From NCBI GenBank assembly GCA_033064195.1, contig JARBJD010000065.1, positions 1 through 64,000 on the forward strand: a stretch of 64,000 bases of DNA, in the 5' to 3' direction. The notes under the pieces are model-generated. The model made no database searches. It saw only the letters and a program-made list of their open reading frames with translations, and was not told the DNA's origin. The translations under genes were made by a program, and so were the position numbers. The DNA comes from Blattamonas nauphoetae (lineage: Eukaryota > Preaxostyla > Oxymonadida). Below are positions 34,914 through 49,900 of the stretch, piece by piece. The first letter of the stretch is position 1. The number at the start of each line of letters is the position of its first letter.

Positions 34914-37900
34914 ATGGAAGGTCTGATACTCGTTGCAATTTCGAACTTTTTTCCTAATTTTTCACAGGGATTTCTGTGGAAGAGACCACTCGTCTCATCC
35001 AAGAACCATGGAACCTCACCTATCTCTGTCCCACGTCCATGATGGCAGAACTTGCTGTGTCCACAATTGATCTGATAGTACATGTTCTCCCATATGTGAA
35101 ATCTCCTGCACACTTTTCTATCTCGGACGATATCCCGCCTTTCTTCAAGGCACTTTTCAATGGAACTCCAAATTCTGACATAGATCTCACCAGCATTTTG
35201 ACAAGAATCCTTCGTTTTTTTGCCTTTTTACTGCAGTGTATCCCACACTGTCTCGTATCTGACCGTCTCGAACAGGTTTGCTCTTCCATCCCTTTTCAAC
35301 TGATAAAATATCTATTCACTACCAACATTTCTTCAACATGCTTCATCTCTAGCATCTTATGGATTTGAAACGATTGATCTCACACAACTCACCTTCCAGA
35401 CTCGTTTTCATGATCATTTTATTGCTCGACATTGTTGAAGGGTGCATTCTTTCTCCATTTATCATACTTTTCAGCTCATGCCCCCAAGATTCCTTTCCAT
35501 CGGGAATTCTCGACGCTTATTGCATAGAAGTGTTTTCTAACAGAACTGAAAACTCCAATATTCCTCCTTTTCCAAATCTCTCGAAACTGTTCTCAGACCA
35601 ACAGTACTCTTCCAATGATCAAGACACATCACATATCGGCCAACAGCACATGCAACTTAACAATGGAAATAAATCTAATGTATGGGAAGAGGAACACAGT
35701 CTCATCCTCCTCAATTCGTTCCTCCTTCTGAGATATGTCGATACTAGAACATTACCCGACCATACAGGCACCATTTTGAAGAAAGCCGCAACACTACCTG
35801 TTTGGAAAGGCATTATGACACGTGTTTGTTCTCGACAGATTAAGACTAAACTGGGGATCCAAAGGTTGTTATATGAAACCGAAAGTTATCCGACAGAACA
35901 CTGCGATGCTTCAGAAAATCAGAGTTTGCATGATTTAGTGTTCAATGACTCGTGGGCCTCGCCACAAAAAACACATCATGAACGAGCCAAAGAATTTCTA
36001 TCGACCCAAATCTATGCCCCATTGGAAAGCTTGCAAAGTGGATCCACATCTATACTATCTTCTGAAGAGACGAATATTCACTTTCACTCTTATAATGCTC
36101 TCCTTGAATCACTCAACAACGACCTCCTCTCGCTTCTTGTTCCGCAAATATGGGAACCGTCTTTTTTTGACCAAGTCTTTATCCCCCGTTTTACCCTTTT
36201 GGCTGGTTTTGAGCTCACCAACTCTCTTCTTCAGGACACAACACAGCCTTTCGCACCAGTGACGGTATCAATCACAGCTTTATCGATTTCTTTGTCCTTA
36301 CTGGCACCAGAAATCACCACTGACGGATTCAATGCAGTATTGACAGAATTAGAGGGCTATTTTCTCCACAGAGATCAGCACATGTATTCTCGACTTCCCA
36401 AAGACACCCTCATGTCTCTATTGTCATCATTCCGTCAAACACGTGACTTAGTCTTTTTTGACTTCACTTCATCACCACACAACTCACTCTTAGCAAACAA
36501 GCACAACACAAATGCTGTCTTGTCATCCGCTGCTTCCATTCTATTTAGCGCACCTACATACATCCCTGAGATGAAGGAAATCTTTGTGGAGGGGGAAAGA
36601 CCCATGATGCAGGACCAAAATCATCCCAAACACAACAGACATCGGCGAATCACAAAAGATCTCCTCACAGAAAACCACACAGTTTTATTCAATCGTCTGC
36701 TAAAATATCGACCTCACACGGAGTTCGAACAGAGATTGAAGGCCATACAGGTGTGGAATATGATCGTGGAAGGCCAACCAACACCAAAAGGAGGTTCTGT
36801 CCCAGAAGAGTCATCTGAATCAGATACAAGTCCGGAGAGCCGATATTCATTCGATATGTCCCATAGTTCACTCAAAACTGACTTTGTTTCATGCCCCCCT
36901 GCTCAAAATCCGATGGACAAAATGTCAGAAACTCCAATCCTTCAAATATTGGACAAATTGTCCTCAAATGCATTCACCTCACCCACTCTTCTTTCATCTC
37001 TTTTGGACACAGTCTCGCTTGGTATGTGCATCGTATTTTGGGCATGCACGACGCTTCGAAAGCAGACGGCACACGTCGAGTTTTTCCACGATAGCAGCCC
37101 ACTTTTCCAGACTATCGTCGATAGAATGAGCCAAACTATTCAGACGTTATTCGATCAATGCAGACAACGTGAAAATCTGCCAGAACACGATGCTACACTA
37201 CAAGAACAATTGTTGGATCGATTCAGCCATGTAAAACCGTCTGTTGTGCATACAGCTGGGTTTCTTGTGGATTTGTGTCACGAGAAATCCAATGATCAAC
37301 AAGAAGAGATGATATCCCCTTCGCTTCTTACACGAAGGACACAACATCTTCACCTCCATTTTATTTCCTTTTTGCGGGTTTTCCTTTCGTTTCCGTTCAT
37401 TTCCGAAGCTGGCAGGCGGCGGGAAAACAAAAATAAATTACTCAAATCCAACCCAACATTCTTCATCTCTCCATTCCGCACATTGACCACGGAATCACCC
37501 CTCCTCTCCCTCATGACGTTCATCCTCACCCACCCACAGGTCGCTGGTGTGGCCTTCACAACTCTCCACTTCTTCGTCTCCATTCCTGGAACCACGTCAT
37601 CTCCGAGGAAGCATCATTTTGTCCCTTTCAATTCATCGATCTCGTCTCTCGTTCAACCATTCCTGCTCTCTTTGTTCACCCATCCTTCCCTCCACTCGTC
37701 TGGACCGTTTTTAGACCAATATTCTTTCGTTTTTACGAAGCTTCTAGCCAATTCATTGTTCCGTCCATCTCTTCTCGAGACTGGACCCGTCCTTCCCCTC
37801 CAACTTCTTCTTTTCACATTGGCAAACACTCGTTCAGACCACGCCCTATCCTCCCCGCTACGAAAAACAGGAATGGAACAGCTTTTTTTCGAATGGAGAG

Positions 37901-40900
37901 CAATGAACGACGTTGGTCTCCACGCCGAAGATTGTGTTGTTGAATTGATCGAGCTCAGCAAACGATGGCTCAACCAGAATCCATCCGACCCACAAACCGA
38001 AAACATTCAAAATTCATTTCAAATGAGGCTACTTGACGCTGAATCACAACCTCAACAAGCAGCTGCTTGTTTGTATTCTTTGGACACTGACAAAATCCGA
38101 AACGCATTCGCTCTCTTCCCTCATCACACACCAACCACTCACAACACACTCGCCAATTCACTCTTCGACATGACTTGGTTCTTCCACGCGGCCGACGCTG
38201 AACTCATCCAACCTCGAAGTTCTCGAGGCCCGAAAAGTCAAAATGAGTTCCGAGCAGATGCTTTATACTTTCATCGAACGATCGACATGAAATTGAGAGA
38301 GTTTGCAGGTCTGCTCTCGTCATTCACATTCACAAGACCGCTCTCTGAGACACATCCAATCCCCGTAGCACCGACCATCGCCAGGGAGAAGGGGTTATCG
38401 AGGCCAAGTGAATCTGATTCTCATCATTTGACTGTGATGGGGATCCCAGTGGCCTTCAACCGACGAGTGTTGGAGGAGATGCTGTCTCTGATCGTCGAAT
38501 GCGACGTACGATGGGGATGGACAAACAACATCTCAATCGACGAGATTGTCTCTCAAACACAATATCCACACAGGACGATTCCGACCAAGAAAGAACAATC
38601 AGAACGAGCGATGTTTCATGATCTGGATGATGTTCCTCTTTCTCACGTCTTTTGTTATCTGTTCACTCTGACAAGCATGACAACTGACGAAGTATCGCAT
38701 TCAATCATTCTTGGAACGCTGTCTAAAGTTTTCACTTCGGCGTGTCAGAATGCTCATGAGATTCTTTCAACAGCACGGACGACATCGAGGGAGAAGGGCG
38801 AAATCTTGAGATCAGCTATTCGTGAAGAACATGAAAGTTATGATCTTTATCTGCCGACCACAGAGCAGCCGGTCTCACTGCACCACAAACATCTTGTTGA
38901 TGTGTACTCCAACACATTCGATCTGGCCAGTCTACTGTCATCCGACCAATTTTCCAAGTTGGAGAACTTCCTCACCCAGATCGATCAGATCCTCTTTCTT
39001 CTGAACGATCCAACCATCCTTAACAGAATGCTGATCGAACTCCAGCCATCGTCGGAGATGTGGTGGGAGCCTCCTTATTTGTCGAAGCGAGACCCAGTTA
39101 ACGACCATCTTCTGAAGCGAGACCCCACTCCCATCTTCCTCCAACACTCCGAATGGTCGTACACAATCCCTGCCCTTCAATACAGTCCGTTTCCACGAGG
39201 AATGGCGCCTGGAGCGAATGATCAGCCTGGCGAAAAGCCGCTTCCGTTTGATCCCACTGCTCCTGTGCCGACTTTACTTCATCGACTGGCCCAAATCCGT
39301 CCAGATTCTCTCAACTGGATTCTGATTTTGCTAAGACCGCTTCTTCCTCACCTCCAGTGGCATCAGACTCTTCATTCACTCCATAGTTCACTCGATACGT
39401 TCCTCTTCATCAATTCAAACGATGCCCCTTCATTGGCACTCAGCCAGGGACAGATCCTTCAGGTGGAATCGACACATCGGTTGACTCAACAGACAACGTG
39501 GGTCAGTCATCTTGCCCAAGGCATTCTCTGTTTCTCCGAACAGCTGCTCTTCAACATCTCAAGCATCATGAACTTCGGGATTTCGCCGATCGGGACAGAA
39601 CTCAGTGTTCGTATCTATGCAACGCAGGAGACGACAACATCTTCTCCCCCGCCAGAGACAACCCAGTCCTTCAGCACCATCAAAGCTGTTCCGCCCACAA
39701 CTTACACCAAAAGCCTCGGAACGCTCATCACATCACTCTTTCTCGAAATGTGTCTGTTTTCTGAGAGTCCAATGCAGTCTCCACTTCGATGTTTGATCGA
39801 CAAACTGGAAGAACCGGACAACGCGGCCTACACAGCTCTGTGGTCAGCCTATCTAACGCCTGTCATCATCACGATGAACCGCGTTCTGTTCCTCTCATCG
39901 TCGTATTGCCACAACCCGGCATCGATCACTTCTTTCTCGTCGAAACACCCGGAGAAGCTCTCTCAAACGGATACTTTCATGCTTGGATCAGCCCCGTTCA
40001 CAAACATCTTCCTTTTGATGTGTTTTTTGGATGGGATGGGTGGCACTGTGATGGGATTGTTGGGAGAATGGGCGATCAAGAACAGGATTTCACGAGAGAA
40101 CGTCCAACACGAGCCAAATATTCAAGTCGAACAACAACTTCCATCAGGATCCTCTCCATTTTGGAAGGCTGCACACTCAATTCTGATTCCGTGCGGATTC
40201 ATCGGAGTGCCAGATCTGCTGGACGACAAATCGATGACAGAGTTACTCGATTATGGGGAATGTGAACCACAAATCTCGGAACTCGAACAAATCGAGAAAG
40301 TCGATGTTGTGACACGATTTTCTGTGACGTTCATGTCGCAATACTATCTGACGACAATCATTCAGAACATGAATCCACTCAACCTCTTCGATCCTGACAT
40401 TGTGAAGCTGATGATGCCAAAAACAAGCCAAATGAGTGTTGTTGAAGCACTCGGCGAGACGTGGAGGCAGGTTGAGATCACTTCTGATGCTTACCCATCT
40501 GTCCCGCTCCAAGTCCACCAACTTCGAGCAGCCCAAGTCATCCAATTCATTCTGCGACCTTTCTTCGCTCAAGGGTTGATCAACGACGAGGAGAACAATT
40601 GGATGTTTGGACAGAATCAGGGATTGCTCACGTTTCTTTCAACCTTTTCGACTGATCAGTTGATGGTTGTGGCAAAAACACAGGAAGTGCTGAAAACGTT
40701 CTTATTGCATGCTCACAATTCTCTCCCCGAGTACTTCCGTCCACAAGAAAAAGGAAAAAAGAAAAAGAAAACCCCAAAGAAGCCGAAGCGCCAACTAACA
40801 AAACTCGTGTTCGACTCAGATTCGTTCTCAGACACTTTCGCAGACGGTGCGATTGAAGATCTCATCGTCGCATTTCGAAAAACCAACCAAACAACCAACC

Positions 40901-43900
40901 TCTCCGATGTTTATGTCTTGCCTGACCCTCGTGACGCCCTCACCCCGCACGAGTCTCACTCCGGGATCACTTACACTGGAGAGATCATCACAGCTGAGAA
41001 GGACGTATCGAACAGTCTGGAAGAACTACTTCTGTTGGACACACCTGTGCCGATTGAGTATGTTCATAGGGATTCATTCCTTGGCGGGCAGAGTGATGAG
41101 AATCAAAGACCGAAGAGAGGGATTCCATTTGCTGGGACAGCTGTCCATCCGGAATACCTTCGAGACCCTCCTCGCACAGAGCGACCACCAGAAGAAACGA
41201 ATCCGTTCGTCTCTCCACGATCGGCTCTGTTCAACAGACAGGGAGGAGGTCCACGAAATGTTCATGTCATGGGTTCACGGCTGATCTCGCAGCCTGAAAT
41301 GCCATTCAGATTAAATCGGGAAGAGAATGCGCATCATCACATGTCGGGCCATACAATCCTCGAGGAGAGATTGCAGATGATGGGGGCGACTCCAACTCTC
41401 GCGAGAAGAGCGGTGGTTGCACTGGGTCCGCAGGCGACAATCGACTCTGCTTTGGATTGGATTTATGCACATGGCGAAGAGACTCCTGAATCTCAAACAT
41501 CATCCGAAGCACCAACACAACCACAAGTTGAAAACGGGGCACCAGCTGCGGAATCGCATGAAGAACAATCTGTTCCGGAAGAGACATCTCAACAAGCACA
41601 GCCATCAACTGAACCGGGCAATCAGGCCAACCCGTCGGCAGCTTCGGAGAATCCCCTCCAATCTCCTCCAACAATGTTGATTGATCGAGACGAGGACTTA
41701 ACAAGTCTCCCAGTCAATTCTCCGGCACCAGAGGCACTCCTGCCTTCAGTTGGTGAGATTGCGCATGCCTTTGGGGAGCTTGTTCCGACTAACAGCTCGA
41801 TTGTTACACTCAACATTCCCTTTCAAGATCAGCGACAGACAAGCTCTCAGTTCCTCGCTCTCACGCACGGTCCAAATATGACCAGATGGGAGTCGATTCC
41901 TCATGACCACGAATTCTTCCCCTATTCATCAGTCACATCGCTCTTCGAGAATGAACCAAGTCTCTCGCGGCGCATCAACGCTTCCGGTTATGGAAATCCA
42001 TCCAACTCGTCAGCCAACCCTGATTACACCTGCTTCACTGACACAGTCCCCATGGCCACGCCATTCAAGACTTTCCACAATGTCTCTGTCCCGGAGCCTC
42101 CAATTGAGGCTGTGCCGACTTTGTATTCACGTGAAGGTCAATTAAGACCGAATCCGGAGATGTATGCTGTGTTTGAACCAATTCTGAACGTTCCTGGCGG
42201 AGGAACGAGGGATACGCTTGCCGATGAGGCGTCCACTCGGCGGGAATCTCTGAAGGTTTGGTTGGAGGAGAATTTGGAATCGTTGATTGTTCCTATTTTG
42301 GAGCCGAAGGAGAGGATGCAGAAGTTGATTCTGCTGCATCTTTATGCAAGGACGCTCACATCTCTTCCGGAGGGCACGCAGAGACGCTTTGTGTCACTCC
42401 TTCCTCTCGCTCCATCTCTCCCACTTTCGACAGCTGTCGTTGATACACTCATGCACACTGCCAATCGATTCCCTGACAGCCTCTTCAAAACCGCGACTGT
42501 TGTCAACCAGCCTTCGACTTGGGGACAACTTGCTCGTCCTCATTCACAATTTCTCCGTCAGTTCCCGCTCCTTGGAACGGACCCGAGGACGAATCGTTTA
42601 TTTAACATGACTGTTAGTCTTGGCACCGACACGGCCCTCGCGATCCACACAGTATATCCACCAGAGCTGTCGTTGTTCAGAACATTCTTCAACAACATCC
42701 TTGATTTGATCGAACTCGAGATTGCTCGCCTGAATGAAGCATTTAAGGATGATGGAAAGCAGGATCCTCACGGTATCATTCTGTTGGACGAAGCTCTCCC
42801 GATTTGTGCACATCTGCTCACGCTTTCCAACTTCATTCTTCAATACTTCACACAATTCCATGATCTAATGACACATCTCGACATCAGATCTCGCCTTGTC
42901 AAGATCGTGAAGGATGGCCTTCTTGCTGGAACTGACATTGTTTCATTCACAACTCATCTGTCAGCCACTGCTTGGCTGCATTTCCAAGCGATTCATGAGA
43001 CAGATCCGAAGGATGAGTCACTTCTCATTCCAACGCACTTTGTAGCAGAGAAATACGCTGATCGGCCAGAATGGGTGCGAAACCCTCTTCATCTTGAGTG
43101 TCATCCGGTGTCGCACGGCGTTGGACCATCATCGTTCAAATTCAAACATCTGCCATATTCGAACGGTCAGGCTCTCCATCTGGACCTTCCGACGATTCAC
43201 TACACAAAGCTCCTTCTCACTCCACGTTATTGTTACCCACATCCGTACAACCATTCGTCAGAAAACGTTCTGGATTCAGAAGATGAAGAATACAACACGC
43301 AACGACTCAATCTCTTGTTCAAATCGGAGCGCGTTTGTTATCCGTTCCATCACATCAAACGAGAACAAGCCGTCTTTGATACTGTCTCTTCAATCACCCC
43401 TTTCCAAACACGATCATCGAGTCAATCAGCACAGCGTTATGATGTCATCGATCATTCGGCCATCTTCCTTCGATACACACTCAGAATGGCAACCACTGGA
43501 CTGCAGCAGAACATCGGGTTCATCGGACCTCTTGTTGAACTCTATCGAGAGCTTCTTGAACTGGAAGAGATGGATTCTGGTCCGTACAGCTCGCTTCGAC
43601 ACAAAAACTCGGATTCCACGCCACTCCCTCAGGTCGATCCGGCTTTGAAAGCGGAAAACAACGCTGAGATCTTCTCGGCCGGGATAAAATTGCTGGATGT
43701 GGTCAATAAACTGCCTACCAACATCAATTTCAGAGTGAATTTGGACAAGTTGAAGCATCTCCAAAGATTGAGCAAGCAATTGGCTCACTATGTCATGTCA
43801 GTCCCGTCAATCCACGCGTCGACTTTCAATTCGCTATGCAATACTCTGTCAACGATCGCAAACTTGACACTCAACGATTCTGATATCCTAACTCAATCAA

Positions 43901-46900
43901 ACATCACATTTGTTCAGATTGCTGACATCACAAAGTATGTATCAGTTCTCCCTCCACAATCGATCGAAAACTTCACTCATCTCTTTGGTCTCCTTCTCCA
44001 CGATCACAAATCATTCAAATCCGCCATCAAATCTGGAATCAGGAGAGCCTTTTCGACTGAAACAATTGTGAACAAACTGTTCACTCTCTACAACGTGAAG
44101 AACCAGACGAGACTGTCGGAGTTGAGGGCTGATATGACCCCTCTGAAGGTCCCTGAGCTGTACAACAAGGCAGGGGCAGTCCCTCTTTCCAATGCGCGAC
44201 TGTTCAACCAAGTTGTGGCTGAAGAATGCGAGTTTGTTTATATTAAGAAGGGCCCAATACACGAAAGTTCTCAAGGATCGGAGGAGGATCAGAGAAACCG
44301 TGGTATGACACCGGAGAAGAAGACAGGCCGAGTAAGCTGGAGTTCTGTTGATGAAGTGATAGAACAGAATGGGAATGACTTGATCATCTCGCCAGTCAGA
44401 ACTAATCGAGCGGATGGACGAATCGAAGGATCAGCTTCACTCATCCCAAACGAGCCGGGGTCGAATGATCTCCTCTTCGCACAAAAGTCTAAAATTGTCC
44501 CAAAAGAAAACATGACATTCGTTCCTGCCGTTAATCCACTCTCTACACCTGAAGCGGCCAGCGAACGTCCGGAACTGTGGAATGAATTTGACTGCCGTAC
44601 AGCATGTGGAATTGCTCTGGTTATGGACATGTTACTGTCGCTTGTTGATGAACACCAACCAACGAATGATCACGTCACGTTGTATAATTCTTTGAGAGGA
44701 GCAGGAGAAGAGGAGGGTTGGTCTGTGATTCACAGATACCTGAACGACCACACTTTTCACAATACGTCTCAGGACTATCTGGCTCCGCTCATCCTTCAGC
44801 CAACAACTCGAGAAAGCGTGTTCTTCACCCTTCGATTGTTCAGGACTCTGAGGAACCACCATCAATCTCTTCTGAACGGAATGATTGCGTGTCTTTCGAC
44901 AAGTCGAACAGAGAATCACTTCATTCGCGTTCTATTCAGTCTAATCCCACATTTTCCACCTCTCGCTCCGCAGAAAGATTCGCCCTCGCAGGTTCTGATG
45001 GACATTCTTGTGTCTTTGTTTGATTCCAACGATATTCTCAGACAGCAAGTCATCAACGTGACATTCGATGAACTTCGGGCTGCCTTCATCGGCATCCTTC
45101 GAGAAGAAGAACTCCTCGCTGAGAAACCCCCTCGCACAACCATCGCACAATCTCATTCAAACCCGAACGACTTGTCATCGATCATCGCACCTTCCAGTCA
45201 AACTGTTTCAATACCTCGTCTGATGTTCTACTCGATCGCTCTCGTTCTCAGAAAGTATCTGATGTCATCTCCACTTCTGACTTATGAGACAAACGAGTCC
45301 AGAATGTGCACATCACTCGCATCTGTCACCACTCCGTATCCATTCGTGTCTGTGGAAGCAATCGCGACGATCCTCCAAAGCGCTCCTCATGCTCTCCTTC
45401 TTCTGAAGGACATGTTCACCGTTTTGGGCTTGTTGGAGACAGATTCTGAGAGCGAAGCAAAAAAAGATAATCTTCCTCGTGCGATCTTCAACAAGACGAT
45501 CAACCTGGGGCTCAACGCAATCATCATCTCGATCATCACCGCCTTTGAAGAAACACAGGTCACAAGATGGCTCGAGATCAGAAACGACACTCCAGTTGCT
45601 TTCACACACATCCTGGTTCAGTACAGGGACACGTTTGAGCATTACCCGTTCAATCTTGATGTATTGAATGAACATGTTGGGTATGGAGCACCGTTGGAGC
45701 TCGCGTGTGGAATTCAGGAGACCTTCAGAGCGATGAAGATCGAGCGAGATGCGATGGAGAACGGGGAGATCCGAAAGGGAGGGTTTGTTCCACTGATCGG
45801 AGAGCCGGACGGGATGAGAGATTTCTCACCGCCTGAGCGAGCGATCGAAGGAGAGGAAGCAAACATTCAGGCCAAAGAGCAGTTCCTTCTCTCAAATATC
45901 GTCCCCTCCGTCTCCCTCGAATTCTCAATGAACATCCCCAACGAACCAAAGAAGGTTAACCTCTCTACCTTCCAAATCTACCCTCCAGACATTCCAGACA
46001 GGCTGATCCGTATCAACCTCAACCCACCATCAGTTCCAACCATCCCACGTGAAATCCTGCCATCCCAATTCGTTCAACTGAAAACATGTATCGGTCCCAA
46101 TCAGGAGACGACGAAGGAGGAGTTCCCGATCTTCAAATCACTTGGACCTGTTCCTCCTTTCGCTGGAACTGTGCCATTGTCAGGTGTGACACTCATCACC
46201 ATGCTTGCCTCACCGAGTTTCTCGCTCCCTCCGTCAGCGTTTGTGAAGAGGACAAACGATGCTTTCAGTGGAATAGGAGAATCGTGCGCTCCTTTGATCA
46301 AACACATTTTCAGCACAGATGAGGATGCACTCTCATCGACGACACAGAACGATGAAGAGCCTATTGATCCACTCACTATTACACAGCCCACGATGATGAT
46401 CACCAATTCCCCGCACATCATGACCACTCCAACCGTCAAGTTCTTCTTCGAAGTGTTCCTCGATCTGCACAAAGCGTTCCATCTTCACTTGGACAACATT
46501 AGCGGACCAATGACGCGATCCAAGGCTGACGGAGACGACATTGTGGAACTGACGATGAAACACATTCTCAGCCCAGAACGAACATATCGATATCCATCCA
46601 TGATGTCGAAGAACGAGGAGAACAGCCCGATTCCGCATTCGACGAGGTTGGGTTATTGGGTGGAGTTGACGGCTGCGGCAATGACGAAGCCATGCACATA
46701 TCCATTCGATCGGCATTCTTTCCACACTGTGAACTTCCATCCGCCGTACAACACCAAAATCGAACGGTTTATTCCGTTCAGAACTTCCCAATCGAGGAAA
46801 TGGAATCTCACAGCAGCAGACGATGCGGCTTCACGCTATCTGACTGGATCGTCCACGTTTGTTTGGCCGTACGGTGTTGGGCAGACAGAGACACGTCATC

Positions 46901-49900
46901 TGTGGCTGATTGACCCGGCCATCTCCGTCCCAAAAGATCCTCAAGAAGAGAGCGCTTTCCACAGAAAAGAGAAGAAAAAGAGTTATATCCCGCTTCACAG
47001 GATGAAAACTGCGTTCCAAGGCACGATTGGAGATCTGGAGGAGATGACCGTTTGGAGAGACAAACTGCTACGGATTGACTATGCTCTGATGCTTCCGACA
47101 GTCGAGTCTGATCTTCCTTATCAAGATTCGGACGAATTAGAACCCTGGAAACAATCAACACCATTAAACGCCTTTCTGACATCTGATCGAAGCGCACATT
47201 TGAACATGTTGAATGCTCGTGACATCCATATCATCCCGATCGGATCCTCAGCACTTAACCAGCCACCGTCTCTGGAAACCACTCCTCCCATGCTGTCCCC
47301 CTCGTCATATTCAAACCATCCTTTCACAGCATTCGTTCGTGCCCTCCAATTCTTCTTCAACACCGAGCTTCTCCATCGAAACCACAACCTGTCGGTTCCA
47401 CCATCATCTGCTCTAAACTATCCTTACTCCCGACCGAAGCAGCTCTTCTACACTTCAGGCACAGATTGGAGGATGAAGAACCACTACGCTTCTCAACGGT
47501 TTGCTCGACCGGAGGCTGAGCTGACGGAACTGATGGTGAATTATGCACTCCTCTATGGCAGTCTCTCCTCTCACAGTGATCACTCGTCGATGTTGTCAAG
47601 TTTCGAGAGATTGAAGGAGAAAGAAAACAGTTTGTATCATTCTGGAAGACAGAGATCGACATCGCCAGTTTATTCTGAATCCCATCCATTCCCACCTCAG
47701 TTGGAGATGACCCAAATCGGACGGTTGAACGGATCGCCGTTCGGAATGATCCTCGCCAGACCATCATCGTCATTTGGGGGGACTCAGATGCACGGCTCAA
47801 CACTTCTCGTCCGCAGCCCTCAGCTCAAGCAGTGGTTCCCAACACACAAGATGATCCTAAAACACGGATTCATCGATACAACAGGCGAGAAACTGGTGTT
47901 TTCACCACGCGACCCGAACAACACGCTTAATGCTGTCAACTGTCAAGAAGTGAGACACGGGCTTTCCAACATCATTTATGTCATTCCTCAGAAACCGATT
48001 CGTCATGAATCTGTCCCACCTGCAGCGACACACAACTCATCGCCCTCTTCACGACCACGCTCACGATCACCTCGCATCCTCCCTCCGCAAATGGGCTTCA
48101 ATGAACTTCAGCCGATGTCAAGAATACCCCTGCGAAGCCAATCAAACCAAGACGCTGGTTTCTTCCAAGCACCTATTCTTCACAGGTCGGGACAAAATGA
48201 CTCTATTTCTGGATCGACTCTTCTTCACCACCCGTATCGATTGGTCAGGAGTGGGAGCGGAAACCAACGAACTGAAGAAATCTTCTCTTTGACATATCGG
48301 CCGCCCACTGACCCATTCATCAGACGGTCGCATAATCAGGCAATGAGCATGAAGTCCAACCAACAGAACCACAACGAACTTCGCTCCGAGAATTCTCCAA
48401 GCACAGATTCATCTGGAGATCCAATGCGTTACTTCTCGCATCATCTGTACCAGTCCAGTTCAACCTCCCAATCTCAGATGCCTCTGAACCCAACTGGATA
48501 TCTGTCGAAGGAAAACATTCAGGGAGCCCTCCGAGCGAACGGACAGGTCATGGACCCAGAATTAATCCAATTCTACATGGACGTGGAGTGGAGACGAGAT
48601 CGAAACAACCACCTGTCGTCGAAGACGTCGAGACTGAGAGAAGTCAAAACTCCGCTTTCGTTCACAACGACAGTGACTCCCACAAGTCCGATGATGTTGG
48701 AATCGATCCCGGTGAATCACTCCATACAATACGCTTACACAAGAGCACTTTTCCAAAAACTGTGGAAAAACGAGCCGAGTCCATTTAATTACTACTTCTT
48801 CCAACTCAAACAGCTCCTGTCGATATCGATCCACGAGTCTTCTCAGCAGGATGTCCTCTGCGACAGTCTGGTTCAACAGATCATCGACAACTACAATTGG
48901 CTCATGACAAACTCCGCCAAGGTGCAAGAATTCTCGAAATGCGTGGAAATGCGAAATCTTCGACGAGACAGGAAATCTGTTCCTCCTCGAGTTGGACCAC
49001 AACTCCCGAAAAACGAGCCGTTCGTCCTCCACAAAGAGGCAGAGGAGGTCTTTGAGTGTTTCAAACTCTTCTCAAGTTCGGTCAACTTCCTCCAATCGGT
49101 CGCCAGCCAACAGCCTCTTCTGTCGCTCCATCTGATCACGGAGAATAAAGGGAAGATATGGACCATCTTCAACGGGATGACGTTTTCTTCGCCGGTCGAT
49201 CTTTTCATGTGCATCTTCTCCGATCTTCTGAAAGATTCGGGTCTTGTCTCCATCGCACAGGATATGCTCCATCTTCTGTCTGTTATCATCTTCTCTCTCG
49301 CCACCCTTCCACAAAACTCGGTTGAAATGGTGCAAATCAGACACGCCATGTTGGGCCAGCCCCAACCAGACCTCTCCCAGACGAAAATTGTGAAAATCCA
49401 ACCGTTCCTACCATTCGGAAATCAACCGACCATATTCTATCGATTTTTCACTTCTCGAGCCATCTCTCCAGAAGTCAATTATAACCCACTCCCTCCATTC
49501 ACATTCATGAAACAATTGTTCAGCACGTTCATGCTCTCTCTTATCACACCTCTCCCTCTCACCTCAGTCGATGGTCAGACTGTTATCAATCTCGCAGGGG
49601 TCCCTCACCGCCGAGTGATGAACCCGTCTCATTTCATGCGTCTCTTTGGTCCGTTGATGAGATTTGACGAACTTCTGAACATCGCGCTGAACTTGATTCT
49701 CAATCAGGTCGAATCCATCGTCCAACAGGTTCTTCAGAGACAGACAACCTTCGTGGAAGTCCTCAAGTGGATCCCTGTTGTTCTGACTGCTTTTGTTAAT
49801 GGACCGTGGCGTTCGAAGACAGACACGCCCACGTCATTCAAACCAACGAAACCAGTTCTTCTCGAAAAACTCCCGTTCCCAATCGATGTTAAGGTCGAAG

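Noticed and set aside
38000-48000. Numerous antisense and alternate-frame open stretches within the HECT gene
   Set aside because: They are shadows of the long coding exon, with no domain and no splice logic.
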